Assembly (NCBI RefSeq): GCF_018873765.1
Contig: NC_057926.1
Location: 48,847,043-48,911,042 of the forward strand
Source: Telopea speciosissima
Lineage: Eukaryota > Streptophyta > Magnoliopsida > Proteales > Proteaceae
DNA length: 64,000 nucleotides
Direction of reading: 5' to 3'
Shown in pieces: positions 10,761-20,555 of the stretch (positions are counted from its first letter, which is position 1; every line of letters starts with the position of its first letter). The position numbers and the translations under genes were made by a program. The notes beneath the pieces were generated by a model, which was not told the DNA's origin, did no database searches, and saw only the letters and a list, made by a program, of their open reading frames with translations.

Positions 10761-13700
10761 TTAAAGTATTTCATTGATGGGCATATTAACAAGTGATCTC
10801 GAAGAAGAAGAAAAGAAAGGTGTTGGTGGTATTGGCAAAGATTCAAGGTTTCCTTCCAACATATCCACTACTTTACTTATCGATGGTCGATTTGCTGGAT
10901 CAACCTGTATGCACCACATTCCCACTAAAGTCATCTTCTTGTAAATTTCTTCGTCCTCTTCCATCATAGCCTCATTTACTCTTGCCTGTTTGCCTACTCC
11001 AACACACTTGTACATCCAGTTTGCAAAATATATTTCACCAGTTTGATCAACTTGGTCATCAATGTTCCTTCGTCCCCCAACCATTTCTAGTACCATCATT
11101 CCATAACTATAGACATCTGACTTGTGTGAGACTCCTCCAAAGGTTCGAAAAAACACTTCAGGTGCAATATATCCTGCAGTTCCTCTGGCACCTGTCATTG
11201 ATATAATACTGTCTTTTCTAGGACATAGTTTAGCAAGACCAAAATCAGATATCTTTGGACAGAATTCCTCATCTAGAAGAATGTTATGGGGTTTTATGTC
11301 AAAATGTAAAATGCGTGTATTACAACCACGGTGTAAATACTCTAATCCCCGAGCAATGCCAACTGCAATTTGATATAGTCTTTCCCAACAAAGGTGAGGT
11401 CTTGTTTGTGCTGGTTCCATATCATTGATGAACTTTTCAAGAGATCCATTGTGCATGAACTCATATAAGAGAGCTCTTTTAGATCCATCAAAGCAGAAAC
11501 CTAAAAGACTAACTATATTAACATGGGAAGTCTTACTAATGGTTGCAACTTCATTAATGAATTCTCCTCCATCACCTTTAGAATCATTCAAGATTTTCAC
11601 TGCAACCAGATGGCCATCCTCTAACTTCCCTTTGAATACACTGCCATAACCACCTTGGCCCAATTTTTCTTTAAATGAGCTGGTCATTTTCTTGATATCT
11701 GAATAACTATATCTTTTCATATTTGGCGACCCATAAGTCTTTAGAAAATCAGCAACAATTTGAGCAGTTCTTCTTCTATTCAAATACCATTTTCTCAAGT
11801 ACCAGAGGATTGTGGCTAATATTGCTGCATAACCAATGAATGACAAAACTGTAAAAAAAAAAGAAAAAAAAATTAGAATCATGTACAATACAAAATGATT
11901 ATACTACATGTCAGTATGTCACATTAATGTCTACAGTAAAAATTCTACAGGCACACTTTCACCACTGGTTCTGCCTTATATTAGAGTGGGGCCTATTGGG
12001 ATGATGTGATTGTGGATAGTCTCTATAACTTGTGGGGTTAACACTCCTCTATGATATTTCCAAAGAACTTATCTCATTGTCTTATCAAGCTTCAGGAATG
12101 GAATACATGCATATGACTTTCCTAAACTCAACTTTTTAGTAAATGTTAAACAGGAATGAAGAGCTGATATACCTGAGATGATCTTCTTTGCCAAACTTAT
12201 CTGGGGCACTGCAACACAATCATAACATTGATTAGCTTTAACTAAAAGAATGATGGAACTAAAACCTATAAACCTACCCAAATCACAACATTATCGGAAA
12301 ATCCCAACTGTACCATAAAAGTTGAGCAAGGCTGTGCATAAAACGCTTGTAGTTCCTTTCATTTAAATTGTTTTAGATATGTTTACTTTTCCAAATTAGT
12401 TTGTCAAGTTGCAGGGGAAATGACCCATAAATAAACAAGTTTGTGCATCACTGACTGGAAGATTAAATGATAGGTCTTTAGTTAATTATAAAAATAACAG
12501 GATTGATCACTAGGAACTCTTGGTGGTTTTCCTCGGGTGGAGTTTCTATTGACGTTGGAGTCATGAGATTTTAGGGGTGGGGAAAGGGTATTAATATCCA
12601 TTGAAGAGAAGTCCCAAACTGGGAATGAGAAGAGACACTAATTCCTATCCATCTCCAATAAATGCATCTTTATGCACAGAAAATTGAAAATCTGGAGGCT
12701 ATATTAAGATTCATTTGCAAAGATGCAAGTGATTTTCACTAGCTGAAATACAAAATGTGTTAAGTGATGCAGTTAATGACCAGTTGGGCTTTGGTGAGGT
12801 GTAAATTCTGGCAGTTTAATGTTTCAGATTTTTACCTCTAGTTTGAGATTCATTCATGGCTGAGGGCTATTATTTTTCTGATTTGATTCTCTCTATCTGA
12901 TGTTGTATTTGTTGTGGTTTTCCTATTTAACCAAAACTTGTTAGAACTGGACTTCTGGGGCTTTGAACGATTTGATCATCTTTAGTAATCTTTGAGCTTC
13001 TTATAGTTTCTCCTTCTGCCTAGGCTGAGATCGTTCTGTTCGTTGTTCCACTATTTCTTTTCTGATTTGATTCTCTCTATCTGATGTTGTATTTGTTGTG
13101 GTTTTCCTATTTAACCAAAACTTGTTAGAACTGGACTTCTGGGGCTTTGAACGATTTGATCATCTTTAGTAATCTTTGAGCTTCTTATAGTTTCTCCTTC
13201 TGCCTAGGCTGAGATCGTTCTGTTCGTTGTTCCACTATTTCTTTGCCTTGTTTTCCTTGGGGTGTTGTGCATCTTGTTCAATTCCCTGTTGTCCTTCATT
13301 TATAGAGCTTATTCAACTTTTACCGTTGAGTCCCCCCCCCCCCAAAAAAAAAAAAAAGACCAGAAAAGTCGTGCCGGGTTGAGGTCAGCCCTGTTTAGAA
13401 TTGGACTGAGCTGAAATTTTATAAATAGATAATCTGTGCAGTATCCATGTGGATCCCCTTGTACTTATGCCATGTTTCGTTTACTACTCAGTAGTATTGA
13501 TAGTGAAGCCTAATCAATGGGGCAACAAGGGATGGTCAGATAAGGAAAGACCGGCACGGCCACAAGGCCACACAACCCCAAGATGTAGGTATGTGCATGA
13601 ACTCCTTACCATACTTGTATGCATGTGAGATTTTTTTTTTTAAGGGTAAAATACATTTTGAGGTATCCAATGTTTAATCTACCTAACATTTTTAAAACTA

Positions 13701-16700
13701 CGTTTGAGGTACCCAAGCATAAACTATGTTTAGGAGGTCATATGATGATGTAATAACCAAAATGCCCCAAATTCTTATATTTATGTCTAAAAAAAAATTG
13801 TAATTGGAGGAATATGGTTCAACACCACAGTTTCACATTTTTGAACCTTTGATTTAGATCATACCCGTTCATATAATATTTTGAATCATGACAAATAGAA
13901 TGGTACATTCTGATTTAAGATCACACCATCAATATTTTCCAATATATTCTAATTTATGATTCAACCTTAATGTTTTAACATTTTTAAATGTTTGATTTGT
14001 ATTGTAATAAATTAATTAGTATTTTAAATAATGATTAACATAATTATGCAATCTAATAGAAGATCAAACCACTATGAAATTCTAAATATTTCAAATGGAA
14101 TGATACAATTTAACCATTATATTTTAGCTGTTTAGATCTTTGATTTGCATTATGATTTACTCTTGTGTTTCTCATGAATTAAAATCATGATGCAAATTGA
14201 AGGACTAAAAGTTTTGAAAAAAATAATGGTTGAATTGTATCCTTTTAATTGAAATCTTTTAGATTATGATGGCCATCTAATCTCATATCATGTTCTACCA
14301 TTAAGTTTGTTGTGGTTTAAAATACTAAATGACTGGTCACGATTCAAATTAAACATTGAAAAATGTTAAAACATTAAACTTGAATCACATCCTTCAAATT
14401 ATAATATTTTGAAAGATCTAGAAACATGGTGTTGAACTATATCCTTTCTATTGGAATCTTTTTGATAGATAACATTATTTGTGTTTGATACTCTTAATTT
14501 AGTTTTTAAAACATAGGTAATTTACATATACCACCCCTGAGGTTTGACGAAAATATGATTTTACCCCTTAGTTTTGGAAAATTTTGCGTACCCCCCTGAG
14601 GTTTGCAAACGGTAACAAATAAACCCATTCCTTCAATTCATGGCTAACAGTGTTAAAAACATGGAATGAAATGACAAAATTGCCCTTACAAAGAAAAAAA
14701 AATATCTGCAATATCCTAAACCTCATCTTCTTCCTTGTCCCTCTTGTTTTAGCTTCAATCTCTCTTCTTATGGTGTTTATCCCAATCCCAATCCCAATCC
14801 CACCTTTGGTACCGTGGCTGTACCACCGTATCCTTCAAATTCTGCCGGTGCAGGATTTGTTGGACTCACCACAAGCACTACTAATATCATAAACCCTAAT
14901 TCTCAAACCCTTGTGTATGAGGGATTGGATTCCTTTCCAGGTTCTGTTGATTCTAAGGTGTCTCTTTCTAGCCAACAAGGGTTTGGAACAGAACCGCTGG
15001 TCATGCCGGCGATGCCGCCGTTGGGTTTCACGCCCAACTCACCCACGTTGTGGCCATACTCCAACGATGATGCTTACCCGGTTTCTTGTCTTTGGGATGT
15101 TGGAACAGATTCTTTCTGGTGCGATTTCTGATTTTTTTTGGTTTTTTCTTCCCTCAAGCCTCCATTGATACATAAGGCTTCCCTAATTTATATTATGTGG
15201 AAAGCTGTTCTTCCAAAGAAAATGAAATAAGAGACATAACTGGGGAAGAGTGACCCATGATTTGTTCCCAGGGTTATATTTCTCAGCAGTGTTTAAGATC
15301 TCTGTTCCCCTGGCTCTCATGGCAATCCCACCTGCAACACAACCCATGTCACCGCAACTGGCAGATGCAAAGAGGCACCTTGGATCGATCATGGAAGGAC
15401 CCTTGAACCATTTGTTGGTCACCAGTTCATACCTCCAAATTGCCATACCTTCAAACTCCCTACCTGAAACAAGCAAATGGGTTCCTGCAGAGAGACTCCT
15501 TATCGCCGGAGGCAAAGCAAGCGTCCGACGGCAAAACAGGGAGCTTCCTGCAAGAAGTGAATTGAACCCTAGAAATTCTCTCTTTGTGCTCATCTATTTA
15601 GTTCAAGTGCAACTGAACCCAATTTGACACCTTTGACAAGATCAAAGGCTTGATTGATGTCTTGAAGATGGAATTGATGGGAGGAAAAGATCTGTTATTT
15701 GATCTTACACCAGGTGCCTATCACTGATGATGCGCAGATCTTATAATCAAGTTTCAGGTATTGGGTCATGGAACATTCGGTGTTGATCCATTTGAAAAGA
15801 ATTGCAAAGAAGATCTGTTATTTGATCTTACACCAGGTGCCTATCTCTGATGATGCGCAGATCTTATAATCAAGTTCCAGGTATTGGGTCATGGAACATT
15901 CGGTGTTGATCCATTTGAAAAGAATTGCAAAGCTCTTCTGTTCATTCAGTTCAATCTCAATGTAATTAATAGGGATTTAGGGTTTGGTGAAGAAATTCTT
16001 TCCTTTTTTATATATATAAAAACGTCCCAAATTTTGGTTAAACACTCTCTCTGTTGAGTATATCTAGCAGTAGCTTCAGTTCTAAAGGAAGGAAGATGAG
16101 TTTCAGGATATTTTTTTTTCTTTGTAAGGACAATTTTGTCATTTCATCCCATGTTTTTAACATTGTTAGTCATGAATTGACGGAATGGGTTTATTTGTTA
16201 CTGTTTGCAAACCTCAGGGGGGGGGGGTACGCAAAATTTTCCAAAACTAAGGGGTAAAATCATACTTTTGTCAAACCTCAGGTGTGGTATGTGTAAATTA
16301 CCGTTAAAACATTAGATATCTTAAATGTTATTTCTTCAAATATTGGGTACCTAAGGTGTAATTACTCTTTTCTTATTATTATTGAATTAGAACAAAAAGG
16401 TGAGATGGTTGAGCATGGCACAAGAGACTAGAAGCTTGAAATCCTTTGTTCACTATGTTCTTGTTTTCATAGACTTAAAAGCTTCAATTTTTATGTTAGG
16501 AACCAATTTCTAGCTTTATATACAACTTTAAAGACCAGACAACAATAATCTCATCTAGAAAACTTACCAATAATGCAGCTTTGACGTTGAGGTCCCGGGG
16601 AGCAAAAACACCAGAACTCTTCTTCATAGAATCCGCAGCGGCCACCGCTCCCTCGGCATTCACTGCAATTACTACTCACAGTCTCATTCCATTGCAACTG

Positions 16701-17339
16701 AAACCCTCCCTCTACCAATCCTGCGTAGCCCATATCTAGTAATTGCACATAACTCATCATCCAATAATACTTCGCTACAGGTGCAATCACTATAGGAGCA
16801 CAGGTCTTAAGAGAATCATTCAGGTTTGCCAATCCCAAATCATGTTGGTAAAAGGCGTAAGAGTGATTCCCAGTGTTGATGCTGGAGCAATTAATGGGAA
16901 GATATCCATAATTGGGTGGAACTGGCCTTGTACAATTGAAGTAAAAGATAAGATTTTCAGTATTTTGACTATACACGAAAGGAGAGCCATTGAAGCTTAA
17001 ATTCCGCAGAGGAATATGGCAATCGTTTTGCAGTGCTTCGGTGCTGACTACCGAAACCAAGTTATCAGCGTAGGAGATGTTTCTGATAAGGTATTTATTA
17101 CCAGATATGAGTATCATTGGCTCTTCATTTTCACAGGTAACCTCGAATCCTGGGTAACCGCAGTAGGAGTCTTGTATGAGAGAAATCCAAAAAGGGTAGC
17201 TTATGTCTGTGCCATTCCCGCAGCTCCTAGGTATGCAAGCGTCGAATTTTGGATCTGCTGAGTGAGCTTCTGGTAAGCAGATTGCCAGGAAGAAGGTGTT
17301 GATGATTAAAAACTTGAAGAAAAAGTTCTGGTGATCCAT
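10761..17339 (-). CDS. LRK10L: LRK10L-type receptor-like kinase, 3 exons
   Basis: Spliced from exon 1 (17339-16568), exon 2 (12208-12173) and exon 3 (11848-10761) into 631 residues; both introns are phase 1 and GT-AG. Residues 1-28 are a signal peptide (start MDHQNFFFKF). About 34-96 form a GUB_WAK-type wall-binding domain (CIPRSCGNGTDISYPFWI, CGYPGFEVTC), and about 230-250 a Cys-rich WAK-associated end (NCSECRGSGGRCGFY). One transmembrane helix spans about 267-287. The cytoplasmic kinase has glycine loop GQGGYGSVFKG (from 333), K354 in VAVK, catalytic loop HFDIKPHN with D453, DFG at 471 and APE at 498. HFD in place of HRD makes it a non-RD kinase, as in LRK10L/PR5K relatives and many immune receptors. 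An upstream in-frame ATG at 17498 would bury the signal peptide, so 17339 is preferred. No frameshift seen. Ligand and pathway cannot be told from sequence. Intron 1 (4.4 kb) hosts a Pack-MULE. Confidence 0.9.
12877..13244. repeat. 184-bp tandem duplication, apparently perfect
   Basis: The segments 12877-13060 and 13061-13244 read the same base for base as far as I can follow (both begin TCTGATTTGATTCTCTCTAT and end CCACTATTTCTTT). The unit has no coding content and lies in intron 1 of the receptor kinase. Perfect identity means a very recent duplication or an assembly artefact. Confidence 0.9.
14750..15131 (+). pseudogene. Captured gene fragment, unidentified product
   Basis: An ATG-less reading frame stays open for about 125 codons. 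It starts in a Pro/Asn-rich stretch (YGVYPNPNPNPTFGTVAVPP) and ends in SCLWDVGTDSFWCDF followed by a stop at 15129-15131. Base composition is GC-richer and more gene-like than the flanks. The Ser/Pro/Gly-rich composition and short aromatic-acidic tail look like the C-terminal, non-DNA-binding end of a plant transcription factor, but I cannot name a family. It lies wholly between the Pack-MULE arms and opposes the kinase gene's direction. Confidence 0.55.
15236..15593 (-). pseudogene. Captured F-box/kelch-repeat gene fragment
   Basis: About 120 codons on the minus strand resemble the kelch portion of plant F-box/kelch proteins of the SKIP11/At1g74510-like group: SAGTHLLVSGREFEGMAIWR, then YELVTNKWFKGPSMIDPRCL, an ASASCGDMGCVAGGIAM stretch with the kelch Gly-Gly pair, and ILNTAEKYNPGNKSWVTLPQ. 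Such proteins are substrate adaptors of SCF ubiquitin ligases. The F-box and remaining kelch blades are absent and the frame runs into unrelated sequence after LPQ, so it is a fragment captured by the surrounding Pack-MULE. It is in the sense direction of the kinase gene whose intron it occupies. Confidence 0.8.
15688..15933. repeat. 123-bp tandem duplication inside the Pack-MULE
   Basis: Copies 15688-15810 and 15811-15933 share AGATCTGTTATTTGATCTTA through GAACATTCGGTGTTGATCC with about two visible differences (CTATCACTGA versus CTATCTCTGA, AAGTTTCAGG versus AAGTTCCAGG). The unit may be part of captured sequence upstream of the F-box fragment. No protein match recognised. Confidence 0.9.
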
Positions 17340-17499
17340 CTTCAGTATAAAAAACAAAGACGGCGAAAGTTTATACTTATGGAGGAATTTTTTAGCAGGA
17401 ATCATTATAGATAAGGGAGATTTTCTGGTGCAGAGTTCTTCTATAAGGTCAGGTAGGGAGGAAGTTAGAAAGACTATTGGCACTTCTCTTCTGACCAAA

Positions 17500-18132
17500 C
17501 AGATTCTAAGCTCATCACCCTCTTTCCCGGGACAAGTGGGGTTTTTTTTTTTTCTTTCTACTTTTTAAATGATAATAGAAAATGAGAGAACTTCGGCTTT
17601 AAGCAGCCTTCTTTGAATTCACTGAATTATTTGTTCCTATTCTATCAAAAAAAAAAAAAAAAGAATTATTTGTTTCTATGAAGCTTCAATAACAAGAGGT
17701 CTCAATCAAAGTGACCAAATTTAACAATCAATTCTATTCTATTATTTTTTATAGAGATTAGTCAGAGGCCTAAGTTTCCACGTGTCTTCATTCGATTCGA
17801 TGGTCAACCAACTAGACTTACTCTTCTAAATTTTTTAATATAAATAAAAAAATGAATGAACATAATTACTCAATTACAAATAAATACTTCCTTTTTTTTT
17901 TTTATTATAAAGTTGATTGGCGTGTTATGGGTTTAAGGCAATTATTTTCTAAAAAAAATTTAAATTTAATAACACTAGTCTCTACCTTCATAAAATCCTA
18001 TATTTGAGAGTCTTATTTTAAGGAAATCCCTATTTTAAAAGAGTTAAGATAACAATCAAAGATGGCGACTTTATGAAGTTCATCAAATTTCAACCCATAC
18101 CATATAGATATAGGCAATATGTCAATAACCCC

Positions 18133-18135
<3 letters not shown>
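17500..18135. other. Upstream flank of the receptor kinase gene
   Basis: Contains the presumed promoter and 5' UTR of the minus-strand kinase gene (above 17339). Candidate TATA-like strings on the minus strand lie near 17401-17409 and 17365-17372, but neither is decisive. Otherwise AT-rich with several poly(A)/poly(T) tracts; no gene. Confidence 0.35.

Positions 18136-18180
<45 letters not shown>
18136..18180. repeat. (CT)n microsatellite
   Basis: About 22 uninterrupted CT units. Microsatellites of this kind recur throughout the window, for example near 20522, 28951, 37457 and 62767 (CT) and 31947, 56419 and 57653 (GA). Confidence 0.95.
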
Positions 18181-18181
<1 letters not shown>

Positions 18182-18202
18182 AAAACACAAAAGAATTATT
18201 TA

Positions 18203-18365
18203 TTTATTTATTTTTTTCTGGTGGGGGTGGGGGTGGGGGTGGGGGTGGTGGAGGGGATCCTATATTAGATGAGAAACAGGAGGTTTTGACTTAAAACCTC
18301 CTGGCGGCTAGGCTCTACTGTACTAGCCTCAACTCTCAAGCCAACTGCACTAATAGCTGTCCTAA
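18203..18365 (-). mobile_element. Probable tRNA-derived SINE
   Basis: The minus strand starts with TAGTGCAGTTGGCTTGAG, a Pol III box A-like string, and about 60 bases on has GTTTTAAGTCAAAACCTCC, a degenerate box B. It ends towards a C-rich tract (a (GGGGGT)n run on the plus strand, 18221-18250) and an A-rich 3' end. Possible flanking repeats of the type ATTATTT occur at both ends but are not clear-cut. Confidence 0.45.
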
Positions 18366-18376
18366 AAAAGGGATTA

Positions 18377-18443
18377 TTTGTCATAAAAGAAACCATACTC
18401 CTCTTATTGGTCAAATTTTAACCAATAATGAGTATTTCTTTTG
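18377..18443. repeat. Strong hairpin between two SINEs
   Basis: AAAAGAAACCATACTCCTC and TTATTGGT are answered after a short loop by ACCAATAATGAGTATTTCTTTT, giving a stem of over 20 paired bases. It could be a small foldback element into which the neighbouring SINE inserted. Confidence 0.55.
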
Positions 18444-18630
18444 TCATTTCTTACTATGTCACAAGGATAGCATCCCAAGAAGGCGGCCAGGGTGGTGGTG
18501 GGACCCAAGGAAGGCGATAGTAGCAACTAGCATTGCAAATGCGAGGGAAGGATTCAAACTCAAGACCAAGTCCCAGACTTGCGACAATGAGACGAGCTTA
18601 ACCAATTGAGCAACTCAATTGCCCGTCTAA
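18437..18630 (-). mobile_element. tRNA-derived SINE with target duplication
   Basis: The minus strand carries box A (GTTGCTCAATTGGTTAAGC) and, about 60 bases later, box B (GAGTTTGAATCCTTCC) in tRNA-like order. The unit is bounded by the 10-bp direct repeat AATGAGTATT (18427-18436 and 18631-18640). The 3' region has no long A-tail but ends in an AAATGACAAAAGA-like stretch. Non-coding; mobilised in trans by LINE machinery. Confidence 0.65.
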
Positions 18631-18679
18631 AATGAGTATTCAATATGGTTTAAAAACTGTATCTAAGAATGTACATTAT

Positions 18680-18812
18680 ATGTGGAAGAAAGTTTTTTGT
18701 GGGGAAGTGTGTCCCCTTCCTTTAGACATAGATGGATGCAAAATGACCACCCCGACCCTCATGAATGGCAGTAATGACCGTCTTGTTGATGCCATTGCGC
18801 TCCCCACAAAGA
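18680..18812. repeat. MITE with GTTCTTTGTGGGG ends
   Basis: The left end reads GTTTTTTGTGGGGAAGTGTG and the right end reads back as GTTCTTTGTGGGGAGCGC. The interior holds AATGACCACCCCGACCC and GTAATGACCGTC, the core motif shared with other foldbacks in this window. No target duplication was fixed. A related but less complete unit lies at about 19117-19245. Confidence 0.55.
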
Positions 18813-19623
18813 ACTCTTCTCCATCATATATACATAAAAAATTGATTAAGTGAGATGGATTATAGATCCTCTATAAAACGCCAGATTCATCTGTATTCAC
18901 TGTTCCATGCCCTGTGGTAACCGTGGACTTTACAAAATTCTCCAACCTTTGAATGTCAACTAGGAAGAAAAGGCTCATTCCGTATATGAATAAATTAAGG
19001 AAGCTGCTTGTCAAACGTAACCACCAATCAGAAAAAAGTCTATACCCAACAGTGGATTCTGAAATCTAGAAACTGATCTGCAATTTTCCTTTGGGATTAC
19101 CACCACGTTTAGACATTGGGCGGCAAAATAACTGCCCTGCCCCGATGAAAGACAGAAATTCTGCCCTCATGATGCTCCAATGTGCCTTCTCATTAGTCAC
19201 CATGCACACATAGGGGCCACATTCCCCCCACAAAGAACGCTAACCCAAAATCTTTACATGGAATGTTGTTGAAATGTAATATCTACAAGGTATAGGGTGT
19301 TTGGGTTTGTCAATAAGGTGTGGCCAGTCTGCCTAACCTAAAATGGTTTCAAACAATCTTGGGCCTCTCATTATCAATGAAGTCCAAGAAAGGACTAATC
19401 GCTATTGGAGTGTTAATTGTCTTTACGAGTGGGAATGCTAGAAGCAATCTATTATTATTTCAAGGGTAGAGTTAGTCACGGTGAATGGAATTCCATTCAT
19501 TGTGACGTTTTAGATGCACGTGGGAGGGTATTTTGGGGAACAATAAACTCTATAGGGGTTTATGAACCCTAGGATGATGTGGTGAACCTTCATTGTGTAG
19601 CGAATCGGATCTCATATTTGCTC

Positions 19624-19950
19624 ATTTGGTTGCAAGTAAAAAGAAAGGAAAAGGAAAAGGAATGAAATTGATTTACAAAATAAAAATGAAATCATTTGTA
19701 ATCATTATCAAAGATAATTGTATAGTTTACTTAAATTTTTATTGTTATATTTAATAATTATCCCTTTTGTAATTTTCAAATCTAAGAGTTTTGGATACAA
19801 AGTAAAATAAAATTTAATAATCAAATTACAATGATTTGGAGATAGTCATTCAATCATGTTAATAATGATTACATAGATTTCTTTTTTTAATGTTTCAAGT
19901 TCACTTCTTTTTCCCTTATTTACCTTGCAACTAAATAGAACCCTTATGTC
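19624..19950. repeat. Copy 1 of a ~300-bp MITE-like repeat
   Basis: The ends are inverted: TTTGGTTGCAAGTAAAAAG at the left and TTATTTACCTTGCAACTAAA at the right. The interior is AT-rich with 'aaaatttaataatcaaatta' and matches the repeat at about 6600-6905. No protein; target duplication not determined. Confidence 0.5.
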
Positions 19951-20518
19951 ATGATTATCCACTGCTGACTTAAAAATCCCCTTAAAAATTTAGATTTTTG
20001 TAAGAAAAAAAAAAGTTGATGAGTCCAAGATTTTGATTTCATTGATTCATGTTTCTTGTTTGTATCGGGTTGGATCCTTTCTCTGCTGATGGCAATGCCA
20101 AAAATAGAGTATATATTGATCTAATCATTTTTGTATTTGTATCATATAGGTTTCCTTGGACGTTAATCATTGTTCTTTTTTATTTTTTTAATACATCTTC
20201 TACTTACCTTTAGCCCAAAAAATCCCATAGTTGACTTAAAAAATTTGGATTTTCATAGGCTCCGTTTGTTTCAGCGTAAAATTTTACATGAAAATTTTTC
20301 CGTGGTAAATTTTACATGTTGAAAAGTTTTTTAATGTTTGTTTCCATAGAAAAACAAACATTGAAAAACTTTTGCACATGTAAAATTGTTTAAGTCAAAT
20401 TTTTTGAAGTGAAAATTAAGTCTTATCATATGATAAAGAAAATTGATTTGACTTTTATTGATTATAAAAATCAAATTTATTTAATAAGAGGAAGACTAAA
20501 TGCACCATTAAGTAGAAC

Positions 20519-20555
<37 letters not shown>

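Larger units (their letters stand above)
14515..16303. mobile_element. Pack-MULE (Mutator-like, gene fragments captured)
   Basis: The terminal inverted repeats are about 190-215 bp and roughly 93% alike by eye. The left arm starts (A)GGTAATTTACATATACCAC and the right arm, read backwards, starts (C)GGTAATTTACACATACCAC. Both continue through CCTGAGGTTTGAC, GATTTTACCCCTTAG, GGAAAATTTTGCGTACC and AAACATGG(A/G)ATGAAATGAC. Perfect 9-bp direct repeats TTAAAACAT flank it (14506-14514 and 16304-16312), the Mutator-superfamily hallmark. There is no transposase; the interior holds two gene-like fragments in opposite orientations and a 123-bp tandem duplication. Non-autonomous Pack-MULE in intron 1 of the kinase gene. 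Confidence 0.9.
13644..16367. mobile_element. Probable older outer Mutator-like element
   Basis: The left end GGGTAAAATACATTTTGAGG followed by TATCCAATGTT, and the right end read backwards (GAGTAATTACACCTTAGGTA followed by CCCAATATT), look like diverged terminal inverted repeats. Further inside, GGTTCAACACCA near 13818 is answered by its inverse near 14430, so the inverted arms may be long. Flanks are T-rich (TTTTTTTAA versus TTTTCTTAT), compatible with a decayed 9-bp duplication but not convincing. The Pack-MULE at 14515-16303 sits inside its right arm. Confidence 0.35.

Noticed and set aside
15183..15593. 136-codon minus-strand frame as a standalone F-box/kelch gene
   Set aside because: It lies wholly between Mutator-type terminal repeats with a 9-bp target duplication, lacks the F-box and most kelch blades, and runs into unrelated sequence. 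It is a captured fragment.
17340..17498. Upstream in-frame ATG at 17498 as the LRK10L start
   Set aside because: It would place 53 polar residues before a clear signal peptide. The ATG at 17339 directly precedes the hydrophobic segment expected at a receptor N-terminus.
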